A stretch of DNA of 64,000 bases, taken from contig JANXZJ010000079.1 in assembly GCA_025355585.1 (NCBI GenBank), positions 79,498 to 143,497 of the forward strand, in the 5' to 3' direction. The notes under the pieces were generated by a model. The model was not told where the DNA came from, searched no databases, and saw only the letters and a list, made by a program, of their open reading frames with translations. Of this stretch, positions 39,812 through 51,672 are shown piece by piece. Source of the DNA: Mariniphaga sp. GTDB lineage: Bacteria > Bacteroidota > Bacteroidia > Bacteroidales > Prolixibacteraceae. Both the position numbers and the translations under genes were made by a program. The first letter of the stretch is position 1; every line of letters starts with the position of its first letter.

Positions 39812-42403
39812 ATGAATATCAGAAATAAAATATTGCTTCTATTTTTTTCCTCGGTAATAATACTGGCTGTTGTTCTGTTTTTTTTTCGTAAAACGCAGGA
39901 ACATCAGAATGAATTAATCATACAATCAGCAGCCGAACAACAGGTTATACTTATTAATACAGCAATCAATGTACAATCCGATCAGCTTGATCAGATTGTA
40001 AAAGATTATTCAAATTGGGATGAAATCATTTTACATCTAAAAAAACCAGATCCTCAATGGGCAGCAGACAATATAGCAAGCATTGTGAAATCTTTCAATC
40101 TTAACACAGTCAGTGTATTCAATGCTGACAATAAATTGGTTTACGGCTTTGGAAGAAACTCAACAGACATACTTGATAATCAATCAACGCATGACATTAT
40201 CATCAAATTGTTACGAAACAAAGGATTTATGCACTATTTTCAGGTCGTTCCGGAAGGTCTTTTGGAAATTTCAGCTTCATCAATCCATCCAACATTAGAT
40301 ACTGCACGGGTTACACCACCAGCTGGTTTTTTCTTTATCAGCAGAATCTGGAATCTTAATTTTCTACATGTATTATCCCGAAATACTGCCAGTAACATTT
40401 ACTTTAAAGAAACGATACCATTAGATCTTCAACTTATTACAAATGACTCAATAACAGTTTCTAAAGCATTATTGAACAATGACAACAAGAAAATCGGTTA
40501 TCTCGTAATAAAAAAACCCAATAATGTTCTGGTCAACTTTCACAAGGTCAGTGATTTTGTATTTTATTTTCTCGGATTCCTGTTGATTTTTCTGCTTTTA
40601 ACATTCTTTATAATTCTTTATCGATGGATCAGACGCCCACTTAAAATAATCTCCGACAGTTTACGAAACAACGATACTTCAAAGCTTGAAATTCTCGAAA
40701 AAAACAAAAATGAATTTAGCCGGATTGCCCGGTTAATTTCAATATTCAACCATCAGAAACAGGAACTTGAACGTGAGAATATAGAAATCAACAAAATGCA
40801 GGATGAGTTAAAGGTTGCGCTCGAAATGGCCAAATCGGCGGACCGAGCCAAATCGGAATTTCTGGCCTCAATGTCCCACGAAATCAGAACACCGATGAAT
40901 GGTGTCATTGGTATGGCTAGTCTGTTATCGCTCTCCGAACTCAACCCATCGCAACGAGAATATGTCAACATAATTGAAAACTCAGGTGAGAGTCTGATGA
41001 ATATTATCAACGAAATTCTTGATTTTTCTAAAATTGAATCGGGTAGAATGGAACTCGAAGAGAGTTCTTTCGACTTGCGTCTTTGCATTGAAGACGTTCT
41101 CGATCTAATAAGTCCCAAAGCACTCGAAAAACATCTTGATATCATTTACTTTATTGATCCAGTTGTAAACCAGTTTATTTATGGTGATGGTTTCAGATTA
41201 CGGCAGATTATTGTTAATTTGATGAGTAATGCAATAAAATTTACTGACACTGGGGATATTCTGATTTACACCACATTAGTATCTAAAAAGAATGAAAACG
41301 TTATACTTGAATTTTCGGTTAAAGATACCGGGATTGGAATCCCATCCAATAAAATTAATTCATTGTTCTCCCCCTTCACACAGGTTGATGCCTCTACAAC
41401 AAGAAAATATGGAGGGACTGGCCTTGGATTGGCTATTACCTCCAGTCTGGTAAAACTAATGAATGGTAAAATCTGGGTTAACAGTCAGGAAGGAATCGGA
41501 TCCGATTTCCATTTCACTATTCAAACCCGAAATTCAACTCCGTTAGAAGAAAACAATCAAGTCTATAAATCGCTTCAAAGCATTTCGGGGAAATCGGTTC
41601 TTATTGTTGATGACAATGCCACAAATCGCAAAATTTTAACATTACAATGCGAATACTGGGGAATAAAGGCAACAGCTCTTGAATCGGGTAAGGAGGCACT
41701 TACCTTGCTTGAGGATCACAAATACGATGCAGGAATTCTCGACATGCAAATGCCTCAAATGGACGGAATTATGCTTGCCCGTGAAATCCGGAAAAAATTC
41801 AGTATGGAGCAGATACCCTTAATTATGCTGACTTCAGTGGGTTTTAATACTGATTCAGACGAATTACAGAAATTGTTTTCATATTATGTGAATAAACCAA
41901 TCAAACATTCGCAACTGGCAGAAATACTACTGAAAGTAATGGCACCTTCCAAAAAGCAGGTGGTCGTTAATACACCTGGGCATGAGAAATTAGGCGAAAT
42001 CTCGAAAGAATACCCGTTCCAAATATTAATTGCAGAAGATAACCTGATCAATCAAAAACTCATCAGAAATATCTTTGAATTGCTTGGTTATAAAGTTGAT
42101 ATCTCGGCAAATGGACTGGAAGCTTTAGATGCACTTAAACGAAAAAATTATAATTTGATCTTTATGGATATACAAATGCCCGAGATGAACGGGTATGAAG
42201 CTACAAGTATTATTGTTGAGCATACGAAGAAAGACAGACCAATAATCATTGCAATGACTGCCAACGCGATGCAGGGAGACAGGGACAAATGTTTTGAAGT
42301 GGGGATGGACGACTATGTGACTAAACCAATGAGGGTAAATGATTTGGTGAAAGTCATCCAATTCTGGGGGGAGAAGCATTTTTCAAAAATCGAATCTATT
42401 TAA
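39812..42403 (+). CDS. Hybrid sensor histidine kinase (CHASE4-HAMP-HisKA-HATPase-REC-REC)
   Basis: The ATG at 39812 gives 863 residues; a TTG five codons earlier was not used. Order: membrane segment (about 8-26), periplasmic CHASE4-like sensor (about 40-240, with [10 protein letters not shown]), second membrane segment (about 250-272), HAMP, HisKA with His356 in [14 protein letters not shown], HATPase_c ([20 protein letters not shown]), receiver 1 with Asp644 and receiver 2 with Asp786. No Hpt is attached, so phosphotransfer would need a separate Hpt, and one is encoded at the end of the same locus. It sits between glycosyltransferase genes and probably senses an envelope or polysaccharide signal. 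Confidence 0.93.
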   Translation: MNIRNKILLLFFSSVIILAVVLFFFRKTQEHQNELIIQSAAEQQVILINTAINVQSDQLDQIVKDYSNWDEIILHLKKPDPQWAADNIASIVKSFNLNTVSVFNADNKLVYGFGRNSTDILDNQSTHDIIIKLLRNKGFMHYFQVVPEGLLEISASSIHPTLDTARVTPPAGFFFISRIWNLNFLHVLSRNTASNIYFKETIPLDLQLITNDSITVSKALLNNDNKKIGYLVIKKPNNVLVNFHKVSDFVFYFLGFLLIFLLLTFFIILYRWIRRPLKIISDSLRNNDTSKLEILEKNKNEFSRIARLISIFNHQKQELERENIEINKMQDELKVALEMAKSADRAKSEFLASMSHEIRTPMNGVIGMASLLSLSELNPSQREYVNIIENSGESLMNIINEILDFSKIESGRMELEESSFDLRLCIEDVLDLISPKALEKHLDIIYFIDPVVNQFIYGDGFRLRQIIVNLMSNAIKFTDTGDILIYTTLVSKKNENVILEFSVKDTGIGIPSNKINSLFSPFTQVDASTTRKYGGTGLGLAITSSLVKLMNGKIWVNSQEGIGSDFHFTIQTRNSTPLEENNQVYKSLQSISGKSVLIVDDNATNRKILTLQCEYWGIKATALESGKEALTLLEDHKYDAGILDMQMPQMDGIMLAREIRKKFSMEQIPLIMLTSVGFNTDSDELQKLFSYYVNKPIKHSQLAEILLKVMAPSKKQVVVNTPGHEKLGEISKEYPFQILIAEDNLINQKLIRNIFELLGYKVDISANGLEALDALKRKNYNLIFMDIQMPEMNGYEATSIIVEHTKKDRPIIIAMTANAMQGDRDKCFEVGMDDYVTKPMRVNDLVKVIQFWGEKHFSKIESI

Positions 42404-42415
42404 ACATTTTTTTTA

Positions 42416-42423
42416 TATATTTG
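42416..42423 (+). promoter_or_regulatory. Candidate -7 element of the second hybrid kinase gene
   Basis: TATATTTG matches TAnnTTTG. It overlaps the in-frame TTG at 42421, which therefore cannot be the start; it supports the ATG at 42532, with a leader of about 100 bases. Confidence 0.5.
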
Positions 42424-42531
42424 TTTAATTATCAGCAACAAACCGAATATACTTCAATAAAAAATCTGAAATATTTCATTCTTCAAAATGAGTTTAAGCA
42501 TTCAAATGGGATTTTAACATGCACTAATTTT

Positions 42532-45500
42532 ATGAAAAATTCTTATTTACAAGTAATTAAACAGTTAGATAAATTTGCTTTAGCCTTTTCCGGAATAAGT
42601 AAGATTGAAACTCTGGTTCAATGTGTTGAAATAATTCTAAAAGAGACCTTTAATAACGAAAATGCAGAACTTTACTTTCATGATCCGTCAGAAGATCGCT
42701 TAATACTTCTAAATGCGAAAAGTTTCAATAAAAATGAACATGTAAATGTTGAATTGACTGCAGTTGATGGTCACCCCGGTTTAGTGTGCCGATCTGGCAA
42801 AATGGTTTATATTCAAGATACGCTCATTGGAGACAATGAGCCTGCGAAACTGAACGAATGTTCATTTGTTCTTCGTTCAAGACTTTATCTTCCGGTAATA
42901 AATGGCGATCAGGTTATTGGCGTATTGGGAATTGCAGATTCAAAACCAAATGCCTTTAGCGATGATGATATTGCCATTCTCTCCTTAATTTGTAGTATGG
43001 CCGGTTCAATGTATGATAAAATTCTCAATCAGAATGAGTTGAAAAAACTGGCCTTGATTGCCAAAGAAACTGAAAATGCCGTAGTAATAACCAACAAAGC
43101 CTGCGAAATTGAATGGGTCAATGATGCTTTTACCCGTATAACCGAATTCAAAATTGACGAGATAAAAGGGAAGATCCCCGGAAAATTTCTTCAGGGAGAA
43201 GAAACCGATCCAAATACGGTTACTTTACTCTCAGAGGCTATTCGTAACAAAATGCCACTCGAAGTTGATATCATTAATTATTCGAAGTCTCACAAAAAAT
43301 ACTGGGTAAAACTGCAAATACAACCGGTTTTCGATTCAAGCGGTAAGTTGGAAAATTTTATTGCCATTCAGAAAGAAATCACAAAAGAGAAAGAACAGTT
43401 TGATGCATTACAAATTGCAAATCTTCGGTTCAGATCACTTATTTCGAGTATGCAGGCAGGAATTATGGTAGAGAACAATCAAAGAAAAGTTGTCCTTGTG
43501 AACCAACATTTCTGCGATCTGTTTTCAATTCATGTACCTCCTGAACAATTAGTTGGAATGAATTGCAACGAAGCCGCCGAAGCTTCAAAAATACTATTCA
43601 CTAACCCTGACGCTTTCATTCTTGATATTGAAAACACGTTGAATGTTGGGCAAGTTATTGCCAATCATGAATTACAGATGACCAACGGAACATTTTTGGA
43701 GCGCGATTTTATTCCGATTCAAGATTCGGATAAGAAAAATCAAGGGATATTGTGGATCTACAGAGATATTACTCAAAGGAAAAATAATCAAAGAGATTTG
43801 CTGCGTCAAAGCAAGATTTTGAATGGGACAGCTCAGGCCATGAACTATTTGTTAACCCTTCACGACCATGACCAGGCAATTCAGAAAGCGCTTGAAGCGA
43901 TAGGATCTGCAACTAATGTTGACCGTGTTTACCTTTTTGAAAACAGCAAAGATAAGACCACCGGTGAATCTTACCTCAACCAACGATACGAATGGACTGT
44001 TGAAGGCGTTGAGCCTCAAATCGATAATCAGGAACTGCAAAATATGCCATTTAGTGAGGAATTTCCCAGGTGGTATAATTTGCTTTCAACGGGCCAGACA
44101 TTGTCAGGACTTGTCAAAGATTTTCCCCTTAACGAACGCCAAATATTAGAATCACAGGAAATCATTTCACTAATTGTTGTGCCTGTTTTTGTAAATGACC
44201 TTTTTTGGGGAACTGTAGGTTTTGATGATTGTAATCTTGGAATTCAGTGGTCAACAAATGAGTTATCGATACTTCAGGCCCTGGCCGGAAGTATTGGAGG
44301 CCGTATTTCAAGAAAAATAATTGAAAATGAACTGATTAATGCTCGCCACATTGCTGAATATGCCACAAAAACCAAATCCGAATTTTTAGCGACAATGAGC
44401 CATGAGATCAGGACGCCAATGAATGGTGTAATTGGCATGACCAGCCTTCTACTACAGACTCAACTTACTGCCGATCAACGCGATTATACTGAAACGATCA
44501 AAATAAGCGGCGATTTACTACTTAACCTGATCAATGACATACTCGATTTTTCGAAAATCGAATCCGGAAAAATGATTCTTGAAGAACATCGTTTTGATCT
44601 GAAAATGGCAATCGAAGATGTATTGGATCTTATGTCAACAGTGGTATCCAATAAGAAACTTGGGTTGTATTTTCAAGTGGATCCAATTATTCCACAACTA
44701 ATTACAGGCGATCTAACCCGCTTGCGTCAGATATTGGTAAATCTTGTTGGAAATGCCATCAAATTCACAACTAACGGTGAGGTTGTTATTAGTGTAAATC
44801 AAATTGAAAAAGTGGGTAATGAGGCAATTCTTGAATTCTCAATCAAAGATACGGGAATGGGAATTCCGGAACAGAAGATAGAACGACTTTTTCAACCTTT
44901 CAGTCAGTTGGATGCCTCGACGACACGAAAATACGGCGGCACAGGTCTGGGACTGGTCATCTGCTCAAAGCTTGTCAAATTGATGAATGGAAAGATTAGA
45001 GTGAAAAGTGAAATCAATCAAGGGTCCGAGTTTCTTTTTACAATTAAAACTTACTATCCGGGGAAAGATGAACAACCTCAAAATCCTTCTTCGAACGTCG
45101 AAATCTTAAAAGGAAAAAAAATGCTGATTGTGGATGCCAATCCAACAAGTAATGCAATTCTTTATGATCTCTTTAAGAATCTAAAGATGGACCCGTTATC
45201 GGTTAATTCTGTAAATATGACATTAAAGGTTATCAACGAAAGAAAAGATTTTGACCTGATTCTTATCGATAATGAACTTTCGGATTTGGATAGCAATTTG
45301 TTGGCATCTGAAATAAAAAAAACGAAAGAGTATGCAGATATTCCTTTAATACTAATCACTTATCCTTCCCTAACAGATACTGGATCAAATGCTGTCAATA
45401 ATTTTCATGTCCGACTTAACAAACCACTAAAGCAATCGCAACTGATCTCGTATGTGACAAATTTGCTGTCCGACACTAATCAACCTCAAATTCAAAACAC

Positions 45501-45930
45501 TAATCAGCCAATACAACTTCAAAAGATAAATGAGGCCTATCCTCTGAAAATTCTCGTGGCCGAAGACAATGCAATTAATCAGAAATTAATTTTAAGACTA
45601 TTCGAAATGCTGGGATATACCATCCAAATTGCAGCAAACGGTTTTGAAGTAATCGATGCGCTTAACCGGATGGAAATTGATATCGTCTTTATGGATATCC
45701 AAATGCCGGAGATGGATGGTATTGAGGCAACATATCAGATTATTAACCAATGGGGGGATCAAAAACCATTGATCGTTGCAATGACTGCCAATGCACTTAA
45801 GACTGACCGGGAAAAATGTCTGGCCGCAGGAATGGATGATTATATCAGCAAACCTTTAACTATTAACCAGGTTAGAACAGGAATTGAAAAATGGGCATCA
45901 TTATGCAATATTAAAAATACAATGAGCTAA
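42532..45930 (+). CDS. Cytoplasmic hybrid histidine kinase (GAF-PAS-PAS-GAF-HisKA-HATPase-REC-REC)
   Basis: The 1132-residue protein has no membrane segment. Order: GAF (about 10-165), two PAS domains (about 175-280, with [13 protein letters not shown], and about 300-415), a second GAF (about 430-590), HisKA with His624 in [15 protein letters not shown], HATPase_c ([20 protein letters not shown]), a degenerate receiver (VDAN in place of the acidic pair, but Asp913 present) and an intact receiver with Asp1055. It lies 128 bases after the first hybrid kinase and, like it, lacks Hpt. Two redox- or ligand-type GAF and two PAS domains suggest intracellular signal input. Confidence 0.92.
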   Translation: MKNSYLQVIKQLDKFALAFSGISKIETLVQCVEIILKETFNNENAELYFHDPSEDRLILLNAKSFNKNEHVNVELTAVDGHPGLVCRSGKMVYIQDTLIGDNEPAKLNECSFVLRSRLYLPVINGDQVIGVLGIADSKPNAFSDDDIAILSLICSMAGSMYDKILNQNELKKLALIAKETENAVVITNKACEIEWVNDAFTRITEFKIDEIKGKIPGKFLQGEETDPNTVTLLSEAIRNKMPLEVDIINYSKSHKKYWVKLQIQPVFDSSGKLENFIAIQKEITKEKEQFDALQIANLRFRSLISSMQAGIMVENNQRKVVLVNQHFCDLFSIHVPPEQLVGMNCNEAAEASKILFTNPDAFILDIENTLNVGQVIANHELQMTNGTFLERDFIPIQDSDKKNQGILWIYRDITQRKNNQRDLLRQSKILNGTAQAMNYLLTLHDHDQAIQKALEAIGSATNVDRVYLFENSKDKTTGESYLNQRYEWTVEGVEPQIDNQELQNMPFSEEFPRWYNLLSTGQTLSGLVKDFPLNERQILESQEIISLIVVPVFVNDLFWGTVGFDDCNLGIQWSTNELSILQALAGSIGGRISRKIIENELINARHIAEYATKTKSEFLATMSHEIRTPMNGVIGMTSLLLQTQLTADQRDYTETIKISGDLLLNLINDILDFSKIESGKMILEEHRFDLKMAIEDVLDLMSTVVSNKKLGLYFQVDPIIPQLITGDLTRLRQILVNLVGNAIKFTTNGEVVISVNQIEKVGNEAILEFSIKDTGMGIPEQKIERLFQPFSQLDASTTRKYGGTGLGLVICSKLVKLMNGKIRVKSEINQGSEFLFTIKTYYPGKDEQPQNPSSNVEILKGKKMLIVDANPTSNAILYDLFKNLKMDPLSVNSVNMTLKVINERKDFDLILIDNELSDLDSNLLASEIKKTKEYADIPLILITYPSLTDTGSNAVNNFHVRLNKPLKQSQLISYVTNLLSDTNQPQIQNTNQPIQLQKINEAYPLKILVAEDNAINQKLILRLFEMLGYTIQIAANGFEVIDALNRMEIDIVFMDIQMPEMDGIEATYQIINQWGDQKPLIVAMTANALKTDREKCLAAGMDDYISKPLTINQVRTGIEKWASLCNIKNTMS

Positions 45931-45990
45931 GATTGTGGATGATAGATTGTGAATATCATAAAATGACGAAAACCACAAAACGTTGAGAAA

Positions 45991-47142
45991 ATGAAAATAG
46001 GTATCGAAGGACAACGTCTTTTTCGCGAGAAGAAACATGGTATGGACATGGTCGCGCTTGAATTGATCCGTAATCTTCAGGAGATAGACCACGAAAATGA
46101 GTATGTCATTTTTGTTAAGCCAGACACTGATGATAACGTGCTGAAGCAAACGGCAAATTTCAAGATTGTAAAACTCAAGGGAGGCTTTTACCCTTTATGG
46201 GAGCAGTTTTCACTGCCCCGTGCAGCAAGAAAAGAGGGTTGCGAGATACTTCACTGCACCAGCAATACAGCACCGGTAAATACTCGTATACCTTTGGTTG
46301 TTACGCTTCACGATATTATATACATGGAAAGCAGTTACCTTAAAATTCTAAAAGGCAGTGGCACCATGTATCAGAAGGTTGGAAATATCTACCGTCGATT
46401 AGTTATACCCCGTATTGTGAAGATGAGCAATAAAATCATAACGGTTTCCCATTTCGAGAAAAACAGGATAGCACAATTTTTTGGCATAGAAGGAGATAAT
46501 CGGTTGACTGCTGTTTATAATGGAGTAAGTGAGCATTTTAAACCGGTTAAAGATAAGACTGAACTGCAACGCGTTAAAACGAAATACAACCTTCCGGAGC
46601 AATACTTTTTTTTCCTTGGAAATACCGATCCTAAAAAAAATACGAAAGGAACCTTAAAAGCTTTTTCTGATTTTATTCAACAAACAGGTACCGAATACAA
46701 ATTAGTGATGCTTGATTATGACCGGGATGAACTCGAAAAATTGCTTGACGAAATTGGAGATAAAACACTCATCGATCGCATTGTTCTTACCGGATATGTT
46801 GTAAACACAGATCTGCCTTCAATTTATTGTCAATGTGAGGTTTTTCTTTATCCTTCTTTACGCGAAAGTTTTGGTATTCCAATGCTTGAAGCAATGGCCT
46901 GCGGTGTACCGGTCATTACGTCCAATACTTCCTCAATGCCCGAAGTGGCCGGATCTGCAGCGCTAATTATTGACCCATACAAGCCCGAACAAATTACAAA
47001 TGCCCTTATTCAAATCACAAACAATCTCACTTTAAAAAAGCAGTTGATTGAAAAAGGATTGCAACAGTCGGCAAAATTTTTCTGGAAAGCAATGGCGAAT
47101 GATGTGCTTGAAATTTATCATGATATTCTGACAAAAAAATAG
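45991..47142 (+). CDS. Glycosyltransferase family 4
   Basis: This is a 383-residue GT-B enzyme of the GT4 type. The N-terminal domain begins MKIGIEGQRLFREKKHGMDMVALELIRNL and the C-terminal nucleotide-sugar domain includes FFLGNTDPKKNTKGTLKAF (about 207-225), VFLYPSLRESFGIPMLEAMACGVPVI (about 284-309, the EX7E element) and TSNTSSMPEVAGSAALIIDP. The donor is probably a hexose nucleotide; specificity is not readable. It lies 20 bases before the next gene, in one operon. Confidence 0.93.
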   Translation: MKIGIEGQRLFREKKHGMDMVALELIRNLQEIDHENEYVIFVKPDTDDNVLKQTANFKIVKLKGGFYPLWEQFSLPRAARKEGCEILHCTSNTAPVNTRIPLVVTLHDIIYMESSYLKILKGSGTMYQKVGNIYRRLVIPRIVKMSNKIITVSHFEKNRIAQFFGIEGDNRLTAVYNGVSEHFKPVKDKTELQRVKTKYNLPEQYFFFLGNTDPKKNTKGTLKAFSDFIQQTGTEYKLVMLDYDRDELEKLLDEIGDKTLIDRIVLTGYVVNTDLPSIYCQCEVFLYPSLRESFGIPMLEAMACGVPVITSNTSSMPEVAGSAALIIDPYKPEQITNALIQITNNLTLKKQLIEKGLQQSAKFFWKAMANDVLEIYHDILTKK

Positions 47143-47162
47143 TTTTCTAATTTTCAGACACT

Positions 47163-48353
47163 ATGCAAGTTATACAAATCATTTTCTGGTCAATGCTTTT
47201 TATCGTCTTCTATGCTTATATCGGCTATGGAATTCTATTATTCCTGATTATTAAGATCAGAAGAATTCTTGGGTACCCAAAATCACCAGAAGAACGAACT
47301 CAATATGAGCCGGAGGTTACACTTTTCATAGCCGCCTACAACGAGAAGGATTTTGTAGCTGAGAAAATACGAAACTCACGTCAGCTTGAATATCCGGCAG
47401 ATAAACTCCACATGGTCTGGGTCACAGATGGATCGAATGACGGAACTCCTGAGATGTTATTTAATTACGAAAGAATCGAAGTGCATCATCTTCCTCAACG
47501 AAGTGGAAAAATAGGCGCGATGAATCGTGGAATGAAATTCGTAAAAACACCGATTGTTGTTTTTTGCGATGCCAATACAATGCTTGGTCGTGAATCAATT
47601 CGCAGAATCGTAAATCTGTTTAGCGATCCTAAGGTCGGCTGTGTCTCCGGAGAAAAGCGCATTTTGGGGAAAGAAAAAGATGCAGCTGCAGGTGCTGGAG
47701 AAGGCCTGTACTGGAAGTATGAATCTAAGTTGAAAAAATGGGATGCTGAACTTTATTCAGTTGTAGGAGCTGCCGGTGAGCTATTTGCAATCAGAACAGA
47801 ACTATATCAGGAGGTTGAGAAGGATACGCTGCTTGATGACTTTATTATTTCACTTAGAGTGGCCCAAAAAGGATATACCATTCAGTATGATCCTGAAGCC
47901 TATGCAATTGAAACAGCTTCGTCAAATGTAAAAGAAGAACTCAAACGTAAAATCAGAATATCGGCAGGCGGCATTCAATCGGTTGTCCGACTAAAATCAT
48001 TGTTAAACATTTTTAAATACGGAACTTTATCTTTTCAATACATTTCACACCGGGTTTTACGATGGACCCTGGCCCCACTTTCTCTGTTGTTTTTAATTCC
48101 GGCAGGCATAATTTTAGCAGCCCATGAGGGATTACTGAAATTCGGGTTTTTTAGCATTTTATGCTGGCTCCAGTTATTGTTCTATTTAAGCGCACTCCTT
48201 GGATGGTATCTTGAGAATAAATCAATAAGGGTGAAATTGTTATTTGTGCCGTATTACTTCTTTATTATGAATTTATCTGTTTTTCTTGGTTTTAAACGCT
48301 ATCTTAAAGGCACACAATCAGTCAACTGGGAACGAGCAAAACGAGGCAAATAA
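47163..48353 (+). CDS. Membrane glycosyltransferase family 2
   Basis: The 396-residue protein has an N-terminal membrane segment (about 4-30), a GT2 domain (VTLFIAAYNEKDFVAEKI about 52-69, VVFCDANTMLGRESI with the DxN/D-type motif about 136-150, EKDTLLDDFIISLRV about 219-233) and three C-terminal membrane segments. The layout resembles biofilm polysaccharide synthases such as IcaA/PgaC-like enzymes, but the QxxRW motif is only weakly matched (ASGG-type ISAGGIQSVVRL). Confidence 0.88.
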   Translation: MQVIQIIFWSMLFIVFYAYIGYGILLFLIIKIRRILGYPKSPEERTQYEPEVTLFIAAYNEKDFVAEKIRNSRQLEYPADKLHMVWVTDGSNDGTPEMLFNYERIEVHHLPQRSGKIGAMNRGMKFVKTPIVVFCDANTMLGRESIRRIVNLFSDPKVGCVSGEKRILGKEKDAAAGAGEGLYWKYESKLKKWDAELYSVVGAAGELFAIRTELYQEVEKDTLLDDFIISLRVAQKGYTIQYDPEAYAIETASSNVKEELKRKIRISAGGIQSVVRLKSLLNIFKYGTLSFQYISHRVLRWTLAPLSLLFLIPAGIILAAHEGLLKFGFFSILCWLQLLFYLSALLGWYLENKSIRVKLLFVPYYFFIMNLSVFLGFKRYLKGTQSVNWERAKRGK

Positions 48354-48374
48354 ATATCTGCTATCAAAAATACA

Positions 48375-50057
48375 ATGAAAAGCCTAACCGCTCTTCTCTT
48401 TTCTTTTTTACTTCTGACCATACAAATTGTAATGGGCCAAAAAACCAGTTATATTATTGGACTTGACAAACTGTTTATCGATGCCAACGATCTGCCATAT
48501 AACGAAGTAAAACCCGGAGATACGCTCTATTTTGAGGCAGGAAACCGGAATTATTTGTTAATCAAAAATTTTCAGGGTGCTCCAGGCAATCCTATTGTTA
48601 TGATAAATTATAACGGCGTTGTTGTAATCGATACGGATCATTATTTCGGAATTTCCATTCAAAATTGTCGGTATTTAAAATTAACCGGAACAGGTTCCCC
48701 GGGCCGGAATTACGGTTTTTATGTAAAACGAGTAGCCAATGGTGCAGGACTTGGAATTGGTAACCTAAGTTCAGACTTTGAAATCGAGCATGTATCAATT
48801 GAAAACACCTCCATTGCAGGTATTTATGCAAAAACAGAACCTGACTGCACCCTGACTTCCGTGAGAGGAATTTTTACACAATACAATACTAGTATTCACG
48901 ATAATTATATTTCAAATACCGGAAACGAAGGTTTATACGTTGGAAGTAGTAAATATGATGGTATGTCAGTGCAATGTGATGGTAAAGAAGTACTTCTCAT
49001 GCCCAGTTTACTTGATGGTGTAAAAATATACAACAATATCATTAGATATTCGGGTTGGGATGGTATTCAGGTCAGTTCTGCCTCCAAAAACTGTAAGGTC
49101 TACAACAATACGATTCTGTTTGATAGCCAAGCCGAAATCGGATCACAAATGTCGGGGATACTAATTGGTGGCGGTTCGAAGTGCGATTGTTTCAACAACT
49201 TCATAAGTCATGGCAAAGGTAACGGCATTGAATGTCATGGGCTTGGAGGGAGCCGGATATTCAACAACATTATTGTGGATGCCGGTCTTAGTTTTGACAC
49301 AACAGACAAAACCCATATGAAACATGGAATTTTTGTAAGTGACGTTTCTATTCAAAACGACTCGGCTTTTTACATTCAGCACAACGATATTATCAATCCA
49401 AAATCAGATGGTATTCGGTTTTCAAGCATCAAAAGTAAAAAGAACCTGATTGCCTCAAACATAATCATCAATCCGGGAAATTTCGATTATTACGAAAATG
49501 GAAAGACAAGCTTTAAAGGGAAAGACGCTTATATCATGTTCCAAAATGCAGAATCGGATGTCACGCTCCAAAATAATTACTTGGAACGGAATGCAAATAA
49601 TGCGGGGTTTTTATCATCTAATATGAAATCATCCCTTGATTTTAAATTAGTTGAAGGTTCGCAGCTGATTGACCGTGCAGACGTAGATAAAAGAATTAGC
49701 TTCGACTTTTCAGGAACTCCACGACCCATGGGAGTAATGTCTGATATTGGTGCTTTTGAATTCGATGCCACAACATCCACAGAAATTCAATCAAAAACTC
49801 CTGATAATCAAATAAAACTATTGCAGAATCCCGTCAAAGAGTTTTTAATATTTAGTCTGCCTAAAGAATCAAATTCTGAAGTCATTGTGAATATTTACAG
49901 TTTAACCGGAAAGATGGTTGTTCAGATTAAACAACAAGCGTTAACCGTTGGAAACAATACTATCCAGGCCAATTTGTCGAAAACAGCACCTGGAATTTAT
50001 ATTTATACCATTCGCACAGGTGAATATGCAAGTTCTGGCAAATTTATAATATGGTAA
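48375..50057 (+). CDS. Secreted right-handed beta-helix protein with T9SS sorting domain
   Basis: The 560-residue protein has a signal peptide (LTALLFSFLLLTIQIVMG), then a right-handed parallel beta-helix of the pectate-lyase/NosD type (about 60-450, recurring IxNNxIxxSxxxGI coils such as KIYNNIIRYSGWDGIQV). It ends in a Por-secretion C-terminal domain (about 480-560: IKLLQNPVKEFLIF...NIYSLTGKMV...GIYIYTIRTG.Y.SSGKFIIW), which directs type IX export. Beta-helix proteins in such loci are often polysaccharide lyases or epimerases. Here it may trim or modify the secreted polymer, but catalytic residues cannot be assigned by eye. Confidence 0.88.
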   Translation: MKSLTALLFSFLLLTIQIVMGQKTSYIIGLDKLFIDANDLPYNEVKPGDTLYFEAGNRNYLLIKNFQGAPGNPIVMINYNGVVVIDTDHYFGISIQNCRYLKLTGTGSPGRNYGFYVKRVANGAGLGIGNLSSDFEIEHVSIENTSIAGIYAKTEPDCTLTSVRGIFTQYNTSIHDNYISNTGNEGLYVGSSKYDGMSVQCDGKEVLLMPSLLDGVKIYNNIIRYSGWDGIQVSSASKNCKVYNNTILFDSQAEIGSQMSGILIGGGSKCDCFNNFISHGKGNGIECHGLGGSRIFNNIIVDAGLSFDTTDKTHMKHGIFVSDVSIQNDSAFYIQHNDIINPKSDGIRFSSIKSKKNLIASNIIINPGNFDYYENGKTSFKGKDAYIMFQNAESDVTLQNNYLERNANNAGFLSSNMKSSLDFKLVEGSQLIDRADVDKRISFDFSGTPRPMGVMSDIGAFEFDATTSTEIQSKTPDNQIKLLQNPVKEFLIFSLPKESNSEVIVNIYSLTGKMVVQIKQQALTVGNNTIQANLSKTAPGIYIYTIRTGEYASSGKFIIW

Positions 50058-50216
50058 TTTCGCTCAAATTTTCTTTGCATTTCCCTGAGAAACCATGGAC
50101 ATTACAATACTGCAAATTGTTTCTCTCTTGCTTTGAATGATGTACTTATTTTTTAGCTACTTATAAATATCCCAAAAGCTATGAAAGTTCAAATGCAGCC
50201 ACACTAAATTCTCCTT

Positions 50217-50247
50217 TTAGATTCCAATCAAACATTTACTATATTTG
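50217..50247 (+). promoter_or_regulatory. Candidate promoter of ugd
   Basis: TTAG at 50217-50220 (a -33-like element, consensus TTTG) lies 19 bases before TATATTTG (50240-50247, a match to TAnnTTTG). The start codon follows at 50278. The 220-base gap after the beta-helix gene makes a separate transcription unit plausible. Confidence 0.55.
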
Positions 50248-50277
50248 TATATATTTAATAACCAATGCTGAAATAAA

Positions 50278-51603
50278 ATGAAAGTCGCAATTGTAGGTAG
50301 TGGATACGTAGGTCTGGTAACCGGAACTTGTTTCGCAGAAGTTGGTATTGAAGTCATGTGTGTTGACATCGACGCTAAGAAAATTGAAAATCTAAAAAAT
50401 GGAATTATCCCGATTTATGAGCCTGGTCTTGAAGACATGGTTCATAGAAACATGAAAAAAGGGAGGTTGCAGTTTACAACTGATATATCAGAAGCGCTTG
50501 AAGACTGCGAAGTATTGTTCACAGCTGTGGGCACTCCGCCCGACAAAGATGGAAGCGCCGATCTTCAGTATGTGTTAAGTGTTGCCCGCGATTGTGGCAA
50601 AAACATGACAGATTATTTGCTGATAGTTACAAAAAGTACAGTTCCTGTTGGTACTGCTCAAAAAGTAAGAGAAGCATTGCAGGAGGAATTAGACAAACGT
50701 GGAGTAAGTATACCGTTTGATGTTGCCTCTAATCCAGAGTTCCTCAAGGAAGGTGCAGCTATTGATGATTTTCTGAAGCCAGACCGTATTGTAGTAGGTC
50801 TCGATTCAACCAGGGCGGAAGAGTTGATGAAAAGCTTGTATAAACCATTTACATTGAATGGACACCCGATCATTTTCATGGATATTACATCGGCAGAAAT
50901 GACAAAATATGCAGCCAATTCAATGCTTGCAACTAAGATCAGTTTTATGAACGATATTGCAAATTTATGCGAAATTGTTGGTGCTGATATTAATATGGTT
51001 CGAAAAGGGATTGGCTCGGATTCACGAATTGGCAATAAATTTATTTACCCCGGGATCGGATATGGGGGTTCGTGTTTTCCTAAGGACGTAAAAGCACTTA
51101 TTCACACAGCAGAGGATTTCAACTACGAATTGCGGGTATTGAAAGCTGTGGAAGCTGTCAATCTTGATCAGAAATCGGTACTTTACCATAAAATTATTAA
51201 ATATTTCAATGGTGATATCAAAGACAAAACAATTGCGATATGGGGATTATCTTTCAAGCCGCAAACTGACGATATGCGTGAGGCACCATCTTTGGTGATT
51301 ATTCAAAAATTGCTTGAAGCCGGTGCTAAAGTTAAAGCCTACGATCCGGTAGCAATGAAAGAAGCGAAGCACACGCTCGGTGATACCATTATTTACGCTG
51401 AAGATCAGTATGAAGCACTGATCGATGCTGACTGCCTTGTACTTGTCACTGAATGGCCAGAATTTAGAGTTCCTAATTTCAATATTATGAGAAAATTATT
51501 GAATAAACCTGTAATTTTCGACGGCAGAAATATCTACGAAATTGCTGAAATGAAGCACAAAGGGTTCGACTATTTTTGTATTGGAATTGATACAACAAAA
51601 TAA
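50278..51603 (+). CDS. ugd: UDP-glucose 6-dehydrogenase
   Basis: Ugd oxidises UDP-glucose to UDP-glucuronate with two NAD+. The 441-residue length is normal. The N-terminal NAD site reads [18 protein letters not shown] (about 5-22), followed by [12 protein letters not shown] (about 81-92), [12 protein letters not shown], and the catalytic Cys in [13 protein letters not shown] (about 261-273). The product is the substrate of the decarboxylase encoded next. Confidence 0.96.
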   Translation: MKVAIVGSGYVGLVTGTCFAEVGIEVMCVDIDAKKIENLKNGIIPIYEPGLEDMVHRNMKKGRLQFTTDISEALEDCEVLFTAVGTPPDKDGSADLQYVLSVARDCGKNMTDYLLIVTKSTVPVGTAQKVREALQEELDKRGVSIPFDVASNPEFLKEGAAIDDFLKPDRIVVGLDSTRAEELMKSLYKPFTLNGHPIIFMDITSAEMTKYAANSMLATKISFMNDIANLCEIVGADINMVRKGIGSDSRIGNKFIYPGIGYGGSCFPKDVKALIHTAEDFNYELRVLKAVEAVNLDQKSVLYHKIIKYFNGDIKDKTIAIWGLSFKPQTDDMREAPSLVIIQKLLEAGAKVKAYDPVAMKEAKHTLGDTIIYAEDQYEALIDADCLVLVTEWPEFRVPNFNIMRKLLNKPVIFDGRNIYEIAEMKHKGFDYFCIGIDTTK

Positions 51604-51672
51604 TATTAACGCATATTTATTACCTGATGCTCCATATTTAAGCACCAGGTATTAAAAAAATAACGATAAAAA

